Below, piece by piece: positions 46,703-56,788 of a stretch of 64,000 bases of DNA. This stretch comes from Candidatus Poribacteria bacterium (lineage in GTDB: Bacteria > Poribacteria > WGA-4E > GCA-2687025), in NCBI GenBank assembly GCA_028818695.1, contig JAPPNK010000020.1, positions 33,772-97,771 of the forward strand. The letters are read 5' to 3'. How positions within the stretch are numbered: position 1 is the stretch's first letter; every line of letters begins with the position of its first letter. A program made the position numbers and the translations under genes. Below the pieces are notes generated by a model that saw only the letters and a program-made list of their open reading frames with translations, ran no database searches and was not told the origin of the DNA.

Positions 46703-47938
46703 TCAACCGCCCTGTTCCTTCAAGGCGATCTTGTTGAGAATGTCGCCTAGGATGCTCTGGACTTGCGACGCAGTCTCTTTGCGGTAGAAATCGTCCAGGT
46801 CGTAGAGCTGGTTTTCCGACAACTTCCATATCACCCGTTCATCGCCGATGATGCGCGAGAGCCGTTGTCGCCGCCTCCAGTGGTCGTTCTCCTGCTTTTT
46901 CATCAGGGCGTTTAAGGTTGGTTCGATGGCGGCCGCTTCAAAACCGGCGATCGTCTCCACCATCTTGTCGACAACCCTGTTGTTTTTTTCCTTCTGTAAA
47001 GCGTCCACAAGGGCGCTGATCGTTGAGCGTCCGTTTCCGTGTTTTTGGACGGCTTGAACGATACTCTCCCGCACCAACTCATCCTCATCGGACAGCCGCT
47101 CGATGATCTTCGACGCGGGGGGTTTCCTGTCCAAGAATTGCAGCGCATGCGCCGCAGCGCGCCTCGCCAGCAGGTCCTTTGAGTCGAGATTGTCGAGAAT
47201 AAAGTTGCGTTCGCCCTTTTCGCCTAGGTTGTACAGCGCGGCGGACGCTTCCGTACGCATCCCCGCTGGAGCGGCTTCATTCTCTCGCAGCGATTTCAAG
47301 AACGGAATCGACTGGTTGTCCGCCACATGCCCCAGAACGCGCACGAGTTCCGATTTCTCTTGCGCGTTGTATGAATCGGATTGTACCGCTTCTTTGAGGC
47401 CTGCAGTCGATTTCGGGCCGATGCGCACCAGGACGCGCTGTACCTTCCGCCGCACAAGCGGCTTATGGTAGGATTTGATCAGCTCAGGAACGCAGCTTTC
47501 GCTCAAAACGACGAGAGCGCCTTCGGCCGATTCGGAAAGAAAATCTTGACGGTTCAGAATTATGACCATGCTTTGTACCGCCGAGGGGTCTTGGCGCACC
47601 TCATTGATGGCTTTGTCCCGCATGTCGGCGAATTTTTTTGCTTCCGAGGGGATGTTCTTCACCTTCTTGGCCGCGCGGTCGTACGCCACCGCCAGATAGG
47701 CGCGCGCGCTAGACCGTGTATTCGGTTCTTTCTCGATCGATTTCTGAAAATCTTTAGCCGCCTGCGCCGCGCTGCCGTTGATCAGCTGTTTTTTACCAAC
47801 ATTATAATATGTGAAATCGGTTCGCTTGCATTCGCAGCCGATCAGCGTCATGGAGAGAGCCATAACAGCGGCGATCGCGATTCGACCCGACTGACGGAGC
47901 CATCCGGAGCCGGGCAATTTACCTACCTGCACTTGCAT
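46703..47938 (-). CDS. HEAT-repeat lipoprotein
   Basis: A 411-residue protein with an export signal whose lipobox-like end is MTLIGC (Cys34), so it is likely a lipoprotein. A short TPR-like part (NGSAAQAAKDFQKSIEKEP) is followed by about six HEAT-like repeats, two-helix units such as VPELIKSYHKPLVRRKVQRV. It is probably a scaffold in the periplasm; no enzyme motif is seen. It overlaps rlmN by 20 bases and ends the dapA-secA-lepA run. Confidence 0.8.
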   Translation of the reverse strand: MQVQVGKLPGSGWLRQSGRIAIAAVMALSMTLIGCECKRTDFTYYNVGKKQLINGSAAQAAKDFQKSIEKEPNTRSSARAYLAVAYDRAAKKVKNIPSEAKKFADMRDKAINEVRQDPSAVQSMVIILNRQDFLSESAEGALVVLSESCVPELIKSYHKPLVRRKVQRVLVRIGPKSTAGLKEAVQSDSYNAQEKSELVRVLGHVADNQSIPFLKSLRENEAAPAGMRTEASAALYNLGEKGERNFILDNLDSKDLLARRAAAHALQFLDRKPPASKIIERLSDEDELVRESIVQAVQKHGNGRSTISALVDALQKEKNNRVVDKMVETIAGFEAAAIEPTLNALMKKQENDHWRRRQRLSRIIGDERVIWKLSENQLYDLDDFYRKETASQVQSILGDILNKIALKEQGG

Positions 47939-49013
47939 ATCCTTTCTTTTCCCTGCGCGAGCGAGCGCGCTTCTGTGTGGAACCTTCGGTTGAGGCGCGC
48001 AGCTGTCCGCATGCCGCCTCTATATCTTGACCCTTGGTTTTGCGGACGGTCGCTCCAATGCCGCCGTCCAGCATAATCCGTTGAAACTTCAACACGGACG
48101 AAGCGCGCGGTCGGACATAGGAACTCCCAGGGATTGGATTGAACGGTATCAGATTTACTTTCGACGGGATATCGCGCAGCAGCTGACGCAGACGATAAGC
48201 GTCTTCAGCTGTATCATTCACATCGCGTATCATCGCATATTCTATCGTTAAACGCCGTTTCGAAGCCTTGATCCATTCCAGGCACGCTGCCAACACATTT
48301 GCAATAGTATAGCGCCTGTTGGATGGAATCAAATCATTGCGCGTCTCATCGGTCGTCGCGTTGAGAGACAGCGCCAGACCCGCCTTCAACTTCTCACGCG
48401 CAAAACGGCGAATCGCCGGCGCTAAACCTGACGTCGACACGGTGATCTTGCGCGCTCCGAGCGCAAACCCCTCCGGATGCGATAGGACGCGCAGCGCGGT
48501 CATCAAATTTTTGTAGTTCGCCAGAGGCTCCCCCATGCCCATGAACACCATGTTCGTCAAAGAATCGCGCCCGACCCGGCGGGACGCCTCCAGCGCCTGC
48601 CCCAAGATCTCTCCCGCCGTCATATTGCGCCGCAGCCCCAAAAGAGCCGTTGCGCAAAACGAGCATTTTTGACCGCAGCCTACCTGACTCGAGACGCACA
48701 GCGTCAGGCGGGAGCCGTCCGGTATCAGCACCGACTCGATCTGCTCCCCGTCCTGCAGCTCCATCAGATATTTTGTCGTTCCATCGGGAGAAACCCGCTC
48801 CGCGGCGACTTTCAACACTGACAGCGAGGCGGTCTTTGACAGCTCCTGCCGCCATGCTTTCGGCAAATTTGTCATTTCGGAAAAATCGACCGCTCCGCGC
48901 CTGTAGATCCATTGGTACAGCTGTCGGCCGCGGTATGCAGGCTGGCCGTTCTCTTCAGCCCACCGCTCCATCTCTTCTATGCTCATGCCGACTAAGGCGG
49001 TTGTGGCGTTCAT
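47919..49013 (-). CDS. rlmN: 23S rRNA (adenine-2503-C2)/tRNA methyltransferase RlmN
   Basis: A 364-residue radical SAM methylase. CGQKCSFC is the CxxxCxxC cluster motif; the methyl-carrying Cys is in DIEAACGQLRAS near the end. It methylates A2503 of 23S rRNA and A37 of some tRNAs. The start at 49013 is preferred to 49046 because the added residues are basic and unconserved; its GGAG lies rather far (14 bases) upstream. Confidence 0.95.
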   Translation of the reverse strand: MNATTALVGMSIEEMERWAEENGQPAYRGRQLYQWIYRRGAVDFSEMTNLPKAWRQELSKTASLSVLKVAAERVSPDGTTKYLMELQDGEQIESVLIPDGSRLTLCVSSQVGCGQKCSFCATALLGLRRNMTAGEILGQALEASRRVGRDSLTNMVFMGMGEPLANYKNLMTALRVLSHPEGFALGARKITVSTSGLAPAIRRFAREKLKAGLALSLNATTDETRNDLIPSNRRYTIANVLAACLEWIKASKRRLTIEYAMIRDVNDTAEDAYRLRQLLRDIPSKVNLIPFNPIPGSSYVRPRASSVLKFQRIMLDGGIGATVRKTKGQDIEAACGQLRASTEGSTQKRARSRREKKGYASAGR

Positions 49014-49054
49014 GCGGACGTCGCGTTCTCCTTCGTTTCGTCTCACCGCTGTTA

Positions 49055-50215
49055 CTATGATAGCGCCGATTCAGGCAGCAGTCGCAAAAACGCTTCATTT
49101 GCAAGCAGAACGCCGCGCCGCGTCAAGCGCAGCGCCCCGTCAGCCAGCTTCGTCAAGCCGAGGCGGGTTATCTGCTCTATCTCCGCTTGGAAATCGTCCA
49201 ACAGGTTGAGGCCGTATCGGCGGGCGTATTCTGTTAAGGGAACTCCGCTGCGCATTCGCAGCCCCTGCCGAATTGTTTCAGCCCGCGCCGCCTTGCCGGC
49301 GAGCCGCTCCCGTTCAACGATCGGGTCGCGCCCTTCCTCAATCCGCTTGATGTACGACCTTGTCCCGCGCGTGTTTGCTGTGCGCTCCCCGTTCAGGTAG
49401 CCGCATGCCCCCGGACCGATTCCCGCGTGCGGTTTGTTGCGCCAGTAACGCAGATTATGCTCGCATTCGCTGCCTGGCTTGGCAAAATTCGACAATTCGT
49501 AATACGGATACCCTGCCCGCTCCATCTCATCCAGCGTCCATTCGTACATGTCGGCTTGAAGGTCCTCGTCGGGAAGGGACAGGCGGCCTTGGCGGTTCCA
49601 GTAGTGAAACACGGTTTTCGGCTCAATCGTCAGGTTGTAAACGGAAAGATGTTCAGGGTCAAGAGAGAGGGAGCGCCGCGCGTCCTCCTGCCATTTCCGC
49701 ATCGTCTGACCTGGGAGGGCGAACATCATGTCGAGGTTGATGTTTTCAAAGCCGGCGTTCCGCGCGTTCTGGTAAGCGCGGTTGATCTGCTCTGAAGAGT
49801 GCGTCCTGTCAAGCTGTTTCAGGGCTGCGTCATCGAAGGTTTGCGCGCCGATGGACAGGCGGTTCACGCCCGCGTTTCGATAGGCGCGCAGGCGCGGTTC
49901 ATCGGCCGTCTCCGGGTTCGCTTCAAGGGTGATCTCCGCCTGCGGTTGAATGTTGAAAGAGCGGCGCAGCGCGTCCATGAGCCAGCCCATCTGCCGGCCG
50001 TCCAGCAGCGAGGGAGTTCCTCCTCCGAAAAAGAGAGTCTTGACGGCGCCTTGAACCTCCGCTCCGACGCTCTCCGCTTCCGTCTCCAGAGCCGACAGAA
50101 ACGGATCCATCAGATCGGGGCGCAGCGGATAGGTCGCAAAGTCGCAGTAACGGCATTTGCGCAAACAGAACGGAATATGGACATAAAGGCTGATGTCAGG
50201 GTTCAAGGGTTCCAT
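49055..50215 (-). CDS. hemW: Radical SAM heme chaperone HemW
   Basis: A 386-residue HemW, the HemN-like protein that binds heme and has the motif CLRKCRYCDF (CxxxCxxCDF), rather than the extra Cys of HemN. GGGTPSLL and the HemN C-terminal domain (GVPLTEYARRYG) are also present. It overlaps lepB by 20 bases. Confidence 0.93.
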   Translation of the reverse strand: MEPLNPDISLYVHIPFCLRKCRYCDFATYPLRPDLMDPFLSALETEAESVGAEVQGAVKTLFFGGGTPSLLDGRQMGWLMDALRRSFNIQPQAEITLEANPETADEPRLRAYRNAGVNRLSIGAQTFDDAALKQLDRTHSSEQINRAYQNARNAGFENINLDMMFALPGQTMRKWQEDARRSLSLDPEHLSVYNLTIEPKTVFHYWNRQGRLSLPDEDLQADMYEWTLDEMERAGYPYYELSNFAKPGSECEHNLRYWRNKPHAGIGPGACGYLNGERTANTRGTRSYIKRIEEGRDPIVERERLAGKAARAETIRQGLRMRSGVPLTEYARRYGLNLLDDFQAEIEQITRLGLTKLADGALRLTRRGVLLANEAFLRLLPESALS

Positions 50216-51242
50216 ACCTGTTCATGATCGGTTTGATATGGTCAAAGCGAATCCAGCGCCGAAGCGACCGCCGGGGAGCGTTCGGATCGTTTGACCAGTA
50301 GATCCAGACCGCCTTTCCCTTGACAACATCATACGGCACCGGTCCCCAGGCGCGGCTGTCCTGCGAGTTGAGCCGATTGTCGCCGATCGCAAAGTAATGG
50401 CGGTCCGGCACCTTGAAAGCGGCGTCTTCCGGTATGCTGCGGTAGGGACGGCCGCGCGCAAATGTCCACCCCATCGTCTTGGTGTTTTGATACAGGACGC
50501 CGCGCATGATTCTCCCTATCCGATTGCTCGCCTCAACGATGTAGTACTCTTTTACAGGGATTCGGCGGTCGTACTCCCTGCCTTTCGCTCCGATGCGCAG
50601 CCGATAATTTGTTCCGTTTTCCATTGTCATGGCGGTCGGCTCTTCGTCCAGCAGCTGCGCCTCAACCTCTTCCCGTTCGATGAACTCTTGAACCGATTTC
50701 CAGGCGTCGGGCTGCTCCAGATAGTACGGGACTAGCGACGGATGGGATCTAAAAGGCGGAAAATGGGAGCCTGAATTTTTGTTTAGGAACGGCTCATTGT
50801 TGGCATACGGAAGCGGCTTGGCGTACTCTTCGTTTAAAAGCCGCTTGCCGTTGATGAGCAGCGGGCTGCCGTCTGAGGCGATCGTGTCGCCCGGCGTTGC
50901 GACGACCCGCTTGATAAAATGCTCTAGCGGGCTGTGTTTCGGGCTAAAGACAAACACATCGCCCGCCTGCGGTCCGCGGAAGTCGAAGAGGCGGGTGGAG
51001 GTCGCCGGCAATTTGGCGCCGTAGCTGAATTTCAGCACCAAGACCATGTCGCCGTTGAAGAGCGTATTTTCCATAGAGCCTGAAGGGATCTTATACGGCT
51101 CGGCGATAAACGGGCGAATAAACCCGAAGACCACGATAAACGCCATCATGAGTATCTGCGCCCAGTCCATGATGACGGAATTGCGCACGTCTATCTTTTT
51201 TTTGGCGGGCGCTTCATTGGGCGAGCGGTTTTGTTTAGACAT
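50196..51242 (-). CDS. lepB: Signal peptidase I
   Basis: A 348-residue LepB, which removes signal peptides at the outer face of the inner membrane. One membrane helix (around 25-45) is followed by PSGSMENTL (catalytic Ser), FIKRVVATPGD (catalytic Lys) and IGDNRLNSQDSRAWGP. An insert between the last two boxes (about 140-250) makes it longer than usual. GGTGGAAAG precedes the ATG. Confidence 0.95.
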   Translation of the reverse strand: MSKQNRSPNEAPAKKKIDVRNSVIMDWAQILMMAFIVVFGFIRPFIAEPYKIPSGSMENTLFNGDMVLVLKFSYGAKLPATSTRLFDFRGPQAGDVFVFSPKHSPLEHFIKRVVATPGDTIASDGSPLLINGKRLLNEEYAKPLPYANNEPFLNKNSGSHFPPFRSHPSLVPYYLEQPDAWKSVQEFIEREEVEAQLLDEEPTAMTMENGTNYRLRIGAKGREYDRRIPVKEYYIVEASNRIGRIMRGVLYQNTKTMGWTFARGRPYRSIPEDAAFKVPDRHYFAIGDNRLNSQDSRAWGPVPYDVVKGKAVWIYWSNDPNAPRRSLRRWIRFDHIKPIMNRYGTLEP

Positions 51243-51285
51243 CTCTTTCCACCGGCTTATGATAAGTTAATGCAATCTGCGATTT

Positions 51286-53079
51286 TCATTCGTCTATCGC
51301 CAAAGCTGCCGTAAACGCCTCCTGCGGCACTTCGACGCTGCCGACCGCTTTCATGCGTTTGCGCCCTTCTTTCTGCCGTTCCAGCAACTTTCGTTTTCGG
51401 GTAATGTCCCCGCCGTAACATTTGGCGGTGACGTTTTTGCGTATCGCTTTGACCGTCTTGCGCGCGACGACTCTTCTGCCGATGGCGGCCTGTATCGACA
51501 CATCGAAGAACTGGCGCGGAATGACCGCCTGCAGCTTCTCAGCCAAAGCGCGTCCGCGCTCGCCCGCTTTCTCCCTGTGAATGATGAGCGACAGCGCATC
51601 GAGAGGCTTTCCGTTCAGAAGAATGTCGAGTTTCACCAGATCCGACTCGCGGTAACCGATCAGCTCGTAGCTCATGGAGCCGTAGCCGCGCGTGGACGAT
51701 TTCAACTTGTCAAAAAAGTTGACAACCATCTCGCTCAACGGCAGCTCGTAATGGATCACAGCGCGCGTCGGCGTGACATACTCCAGCGATCTGTATGTCC
51801 CGCGCCGGCTCTCGCACAGCTCCATTGCCGCGCCGATATATTCGGCGGGAACGCTCAACTGAACAGACGCGCGCGGCTCTTCAATAGACGCCAATTCGCC
51901 CAAACCCGGCATATCGGACGGATTCTCAATCTCCAGCACATCGCCGCTGTTCGTCAATACCTGATACCGGACATTCGGAGCCGTCGTGATGAGCGTCAGG
52001 TTATACTCCCGCTCAAGCCGCTCCCGCACAATGTCCATATGAAGCGGACCGAGAAAACCGCAACGAAAACCGAAGCCGAGAGCGTCCGAGGTTTCCGCCT
52101 CATAGGTGAAGGAGCTCTCGTTCAGGCGCAGCTTGTTCAGCGCCTCGCGCAGCGCCGAAAAGTCGGAGCTGTCGGACGGATACAGCCCGCAGAAGACGAA
52201 CGGCTGCATGTCGCGGTAGCCTGGGCATGGCTGCGCCGTCGGATTTGCCGCGTCTGTGATCGTGTCGCCGATGCGGGTCTGGCGGATGTCCTTGATGTTC
52301 GCGGTGATATACCCGACCGAGCCTGCTTTCAGCTCATCGACAGGCGTCATGCGCGGCGCGAAGACGCCCACCTCCGCCGAATCGCGCTCGTCGCCCGCCG
52401 CCATCAGGCGTATCGGCATCTTGCTGCGCAGCGATCCGTCCATAACGCGGACGCACATGACGACGCCGCGATATGTGTCGTAATGCGAGTCGATGACGAG
52501 CGCTTTCAAGGGGGCGTTCAGGTCGCCGGAAGGGGACGGAATCCGCTGAACGACAGCTTCTAGCGCGTCCTCTATCCCGACGCCGTTTTTGGCGCTGATA
52601 TGCAGTATCTCTTCTGCGGGCGTCCCTAACAGGTCTTCAATCTCTTCCAAGACGAGATCGATTCGGGCGGAGGGCAGGTCGATCTTATTCACTACAGGGA
52701 CAATCTTCAGCCCCTGTTCCAGCGCCAAAGTTGCGTTGGAGACGGTCTGCGCCTGTATTCCCTGCGCGGCGTCAACCAGCAGCAAGGCGCCCTCGCAGGC
52801 GGCGAGACTCCTTGAAACTTCATAGGTGAAGTCCACATGCCCCGGCGTGTCGATCAGGTTCAGCTCATATTCATGGCCGTCCTTTGCGGCGTAGGATAAG
52901 CGCGCCACCGCCGCCTTGATCGTGATTCCCCGCTCGCGCTCAAGGTCCATCGTATCCAGAGCCTGCTCGCGCATCTCCCGCTCGTCAAGCGCGCCGGTCG
53001 TCTCAAGCAGGCGGTCGGCAAGGGTGGACTTGCCATGATCAATATGGGCGATGATGCAAAAATTGCGCGTTCGTTTCAT
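51286..53079 (-). CDS. lepA: Elongation factor 4 (LepA)
   Basis: A 597-residue translational GTPase that back-translocates ribosomes. [13 protein letters not shown] is the P loop, RGITIKA switch I, DTPGHVDF switch II and NKIDLP the guanine site; the C-terminal domain ends normally. The length is exactly typical. It follows the glycosyltransferase stop by three bases. Confidence 0.97.
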   Translation of the reverse strand: MKRTRNFCIIAHIDHGKSTLADRLLETTGALDEREMREQALDTMDLERERGITIKAAVARLSYAAKDGHEYELNLIDTPGHVDFTYEVSRSLAACEGALLLVDAAQGIQAQTVSNATLALEQGLKIVPVVNKIDLPSARIDLVLEEIEDLLGTPAEEILHISAKNGVGIEDALEAVVQRIPSPSGDLNAPLKALVIDSHYDTYRGVVMCVRVMDGSLRSKMPIRLMAAGDERDSAEVGVFAPRMTPVDELKAGSVGYITANIKDIRQTRIGDTITDAANPTAQPCPGYRDMQPFVFCGLYPSDSSDFSALREALNKLRLNESSFTYEAETSDALGFGFRCGFLGPLHMDIVRERLEREYNLTLITTAPNVRYQVLTNSGDVLEIENPSDMPGLGELASIEEPRASVQLSVPAEYIGAAMELCESRRGTYRSLEYVTPTRAVIHYELPLSEMVVNFFDKLKSSTRGYGSMSYELIGYRESDLVKLDILLNGKPLDALSLIIHREKAGERGRALAEKLQAVIPRQFFDVSIQAAIGRRVVARKTVKAIRKNVTAKCYGGDITRKRKLLERQKEGRKRMKAVGSVEVPQEAFTAALAIDE

Positions 53080-53082
53080 TTT

Positions 53083-54267
53083 TCACAGTATCTCATCGTA
53101 TATTCGGCAAAGCCTCTCTGTGATGACGCTCCATCCATGTTCCCGCTCCACATATCGGCGGCCTGCTTCGGCTAAGGCGCGCTGCCGATCCCTGTCCTTT
53201 AATAACGATATAACCTCTTGGGCGAATTTGTCTTGATCATTTGCTTCCAGCAGCTCATGCCCGTTTCTGGCGCCGCAGCCCTGCCTTCCCAGCGGCGTTG
53301 TGACAACGGGCAGCTTCATCGCCATCGCTTCCAGATTTTTGGTTTGAACGCCGGAGCCGCAGAACATTGGCGCGGCGAAAATGTCCGCCTTTTCAAAATA
53401 GGGGCGCAGATCGGGCGCCGCCCCCGTCACGACAACGCCGTTCCGCCCATCCAATCGGCGCAGCGACCGCGGCGGACTGGAGCCAGCCAAGATGAGACGG
53501 GCGCCTGGAAACGCCCCGCGAACCTTCGGCAGCGTGTCATGAACAAGAAACATCGCCGCGTCCGTGTTGGGGAAGTAGTTCATCGTGCCGGTGAAGAGAA
53601 CCGTCGGCGGACCGTTTCGCTCTGGACGGGAGGGGGAGAAGTAGTCTAAGTCGACTCCCTGCGAGACGATGTCGAGCCGCGCGTCCGGAGCCGTCTCATG
53701 GATCGCGTCGCGGTCGTCCGCGGCGATGACGACTGTACGGTCGAACGCCTTGATGATCTCCGCTTCATACCGCCGCGCGCGTTTCTCTTCGATCTTCAAG
53801 AGCGGTCGGTTGAGCGGGTTGCGTTCGCGCTCCATTCGCCGGCGCAGGTTCATCGCCATTGAGTCGCACAGGTCCAGCAGCTTTGGCAGCGGCTCCTCAG
53901 CCACATACCGACCCATTCGAAAAAGCGAGGCATGGACGGCGTCCGGCGCGCTTTCGTCGATGGCTTTCCGCAAGGCGTTTGCCATCCGCGTTGATCTCCA
54001 CATGGCGTTTTGAAGCGGTTCGTTTCCGAACAAGCCAGCGGCGGCGCGCGCCCGCCCCTTCCATGCAGAATGCGGCGCGGCGTATACTTCGGCGCACATC
54101 TCGCGCAGCGGACCGAGATTGTCCAGCTCGCTTCGCTTTTCAAAAAACGCCGCCAGCGCGATCCGATACTTTTCCTGCAGCCCGCGTATGAAATGAAACG
54201 CGCGGATTCGGTCGCCCCGATGAGGCGGATACGGCAAGCGCAAACTCAGAAACAGAAGGTTTTTCAA
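53083..54267 (-). CDS. Glycosyltransferase family 4 (Stp1-like)
   Basis: A 394-residue GT4 enzyme. SLRLPYPPHRGDRIRAFHF is the N-terminal signature of the Stp1-type (TIGR03087) glycosyltransferases known from exosortase/EPS loci; FTGTMNYFPNTDA and APMFCGSGVQTKNLEAMAMKLPVV are the donor site. The longer reading into secA is not conserved; TTG at 54267 begins just after the secA stop at 54269, so the genes are adjacent and coupled. No exosortase is seen here. Confidence 0.88.
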   Translation of the reverse strand: MKNLLFLSLRLPYPPHRGDRIRAFHFIRGLQEKYRIALAAFFEKRSELDNLGPLREMCAEVYAAPHSAWKGRARAAAGLFGNEPLQNAMWRSTRMANALRKAIDESAPDAVHASLFRMGRYVAEEPLPKLLDLCDSMAMNLRRRMERERNPLNRPLLKIEEKRARRYEAEIIKAFDRTVVIAADDRDAIHETAPDARLDIVSQGVDLDYFSPSRPERNGPPTVLFTGTMNYFPNTDAAMFLVHDTLPKVRGAFPGARLILAGSSPPRSLRRLDGRNGVVVTGAAPDLRPYFEKADIFAAPMFCGSGVQTKNLEAMAMKLPVVTTPLGRQGCGARNGHELLEANDQDKFAQEVISLLKDRDRQRALAEAGRRYVEREHGWSVITERLCRIYDEIL

Positions 54268-54268
54268 G

Positions 54269-56788
54269 TTAAGCGTTCCGCCCGCAGCATAGTTTAAACT
54301 TTCGGCCGCTGCCGCATGGGCAAGGCGCGTTCCGCCCCACTTTTTTGCCGGCTGAGTTGCGGGGAGCGCGCCGGGCAGGCGCAGCCGCGGCGCTCGTCCT
54401 GCCGCCGGTCTGCGCGGGCTGCTGCGGCGCCGTCTGAAGATGAATGCGGTACACATACTGCGCCGCGTCCTCGTAGATGCGCGTCAACATGTTCTCAAAA
54501 AGCGCAAAACCCTCGTTTTGAAACTCAATGAGCGGATCGCGGCCTGCATAACCTCTAAACCCGATCCCCTCCTGAATATAGTCGATGTTGTGGAGGTGCG
54601 ACATCCAGTGGTAATCGATCCGATCCAGCAGGATGAGACGCTCAATTTCGCGCATGACCTCAGCCCCGATCTCCTTTTCCCGCTCCTCATAACGCTTCTG
54701 AAAGAGCTGAAGAAGCGTCTCTTGAATCTCATCGCGCGGCGTCTCCCGGTTGATGACATCCGCCGGCGGAGGCTCCACGCCGCACTGCCGCTCCATCCAT
54801 GTCCGCAGCCCCTCGATGTCCCACTCCAGCTGGTCGTCTTCAGGCAGCGTCTCGTCCATCTTGGCGGCGAGCGCGTCCTCAACCATCTGGAGCATGTCTT
54901 CTCGCAGGCTCTCCTGCTCAATGGCGCGGTCGCGCAGGTCGTACACCATATCGCGCTGCTGGCTCAAAACATTGTCATATTTGAGGATCTGTTTGCGCGC
55001 CTCAAAGTGGTTCTGCTCAACCCGCTCCTGCGCTTTCTGTATCGACCTGCTGAGCCATTTATGCTCAATCGGAACATCCTCCTCCATGCCAAGCCTGTCC
55101 ATCGTCGCCGCCATGCGGTCGGAGCCGAACTTGCGCATCAGGTCGTCTTCCATCGACAGATAGAACCGGGACGCGCCAGGGTCTCCCTGACGGCCGGAGC
55201 GCCCCCGCAGCTGGTTGTCGATGCGCCGCGAGTCATGCCGCTCCGTTCCGATCACATACAGCCCGCCCAGTTCCCGGACGCCGTCCGCCAGCTTGATGTC
55301 GACGCCGCGGCCCGCCATGTTCGTCGCGATGGTGACTGCATGTTTTTGTCCGGCATGGGCGATGATTTCACCCTCTTTCGTATGCTCCTTCGCGTTCAGG
55401 ACGCGGTGCGCAACGCCGCGCTTCGTCAGTTCTCGGCTGAATTCAACGGACGCTTCAATTGAGATGGTGCCGACGAGAACAGGACGCCCCTCGTTGAAAT
55501 TCTCCTCAATGTCGTCAATGGCCGCCTTCACTTTGCCTTCATGGTTGCGGAAGACGAAATCGGGGCGGTCGTCGCGGATCATCGGCATGTTGGTCGGCAC
55601 GACGACAACATCCAAGCCGTAGATTTGGTGAAATTCGGTCGCCTCGGTCGCCGCGGTACCTGTCATCCCAGACAGCTTCTCGTACATGCGGAAGTAATTT
55701 TGGAAAGTGATGCGCGCCACCGTCTGGCTCTCCTCAACGATGCGCACCTTCTCTTTCGCCTCAATCGCTTGATGAAGCCCGTCGCTGAATCGGCGCTCCG
55801 GCTGCATGCGCCCCGTGAACTCGTCCACGATGACGACCCGCCCGTCCGTCACAACATAATCCACATCGTTTTGGTACAGATAATGCGCGTTTACCGACTG
55901 CATGATGTGATGCAGCAGGTCGATATTCTCAGGGTCGTACAGGTTTTTTAAAGTGAAAGCGTTTTCGAGCAGATCAATGCCGTCGTCGGTCAAGGAAGCG
56001 GAGCCGCGCTTGGAGCGTTTTTCGTCGATCTCAAAATGCTTGTCTTTTTTCAAACGGGAGACGACGCGCGCGATGCGCGGATAGTCGGCTTTCTCCTTCC
56101 GGCGCTCCGAGATGATATGCGGCGTCCGCGCCTCGTCAATGAGAATGCTGTCCACCTCATCCACGATGGCGTAATGGAGCTCGCGCTGCGTTTTCTCTTC
56201 GATGGAGCGGGCGCTGCTGTGGTCGCGCAGATAATCGAACCCGAACTCCGAATTGGTGCCGTAGGTGATGTCGCACTCATACGCCGCTTTTTTGACGCTT
56301 CTGGGACGGCCTTCCAGGGTGATACCGACCGTCATGCCGAGCGCCTTGTAGATCTGCCCCATCCAGTCGGCGTCCCTCTGCGCCAGAAACTCGTTCACCG
56401 TCACAACATGGACGCCGCGCTCCGTGAGCGCGTTCAGATAGACCGGCATCGTTGAGGTGAGCGTCTTGCCCTCGCCTGTCCGCATTTCGGCGATGCGCCC
56501 CTGATGCAGAACGACCGCGCCGAGAACCTGAACGTCATACGGCCGCTCGCCGATCTGCCGCCACGCCGTTTCGCGCACGACAGCGAACGCCTCCGGCAAC
56601 AGATCGTCGATCGTTTCGCCGTTTGAGAGGCGTTCCCGAAATTCTGCCGTCTTTGCCGACAGCTGCTCGTCCGTCAGGTTCTTCACAGACGGCTCCAGCG
56701 CGTTCACCTGTTCAACAACAGGACGCAGTTTTTTCAGGTCTCGGTCGTTTTTCGACCCGACAATTTTTTCCAAGACATAGCCTAACAT
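54269..56788 (-). CDS. secA: Preprotein translocase ATPase SecA
   Basis: An 839-residue SecA motor of the Sec export pathway. MRTGEGKTLTS is Walker A, VDEVDSILIDEARTP Walker B, TNMAGRGVDIKLA and GRSGRQGDPG motifs V and VI, and the C-terminal CPCGSGRKFKLCCG binds zinc and SecB/ribosome. The ATG at 56788 matches the conserved MLGYVLEKIVG opening. It overlaps the upstream membrane protein by 7 bases. Confidence 0.97.
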   Translation of the reverse strand: MLGYVLEKIVGSKNDRDLKKLRPVVEQVNALEPSVKNLTDEQLSAKTAEFRERLSNGETIDDLLPEAFAVVRETAWRQIGERPYDVQVLGAVVLHQGRIAEMRTGEGKTLTSTMPVYLNALTERGVHVVTVNEFLAQRDADWMGQIYKALGMTVGITLEGRPRSVKKAAYECDITYGTNSEFGFDYLRDHSSARSIEEKTQRELHYAIVDEVDSILIDEARTPHIISERRKEKADYPRIARVVSRLKKDKHFEIDEKRSKRGSASLTDDGIDLLENAFTLKNLYDPENIDLLHHIMQSVNAHYLYQNDVDYVVTDGRVVIVDEFTGRMQPERRFSDGLHQAIEAKEKVRIVEESQTVARITFQNYFRMYEKLSGMTGTAATEATEFHQIYGLDVVVVPTNMPMIRDDRPDFVFRNHEGKVKAAIDDIEENFNEGRPVLVGTISIEASVEFSRELTKRGVAHRVLNAKEHTKEGEIIAHAGQKHAVTIATNMAGRGVDIKLADGVRELGGLYVIGTERHDSRRIDNQLRGRSGRQGDPGASRFYLSMEDDLMRKFGSDRMAATMDRLGMEEDVPIEHKWLSRSIQKAQERVEQNHFEARKQILKYDNVLSQQRDMVYDLRDRAIEQESLREDMLQMVEDALAAKMDETLPEDDQLEWDIEGLRTWMERQCGVEPPPADVINRETPRDEIQETLLQLFQKRYEEREKEIGAEVMREIERLILLDRIDYHWMSHLHNIDYIQEGIGFRGYAGRDPLIEFQNEGFALFENMLTRIYEDAAQYVYRIHLQTAPQQPAQTGGRTSAAAAPARRAPRNSAGKKVGRNAPCPCGSGRKFKLCCGRNA

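Noticed and set aside
54440-55462. A 340-codon open frame opposite secA
   Set aside because: Antisense to a core gene, low-complexity translation.
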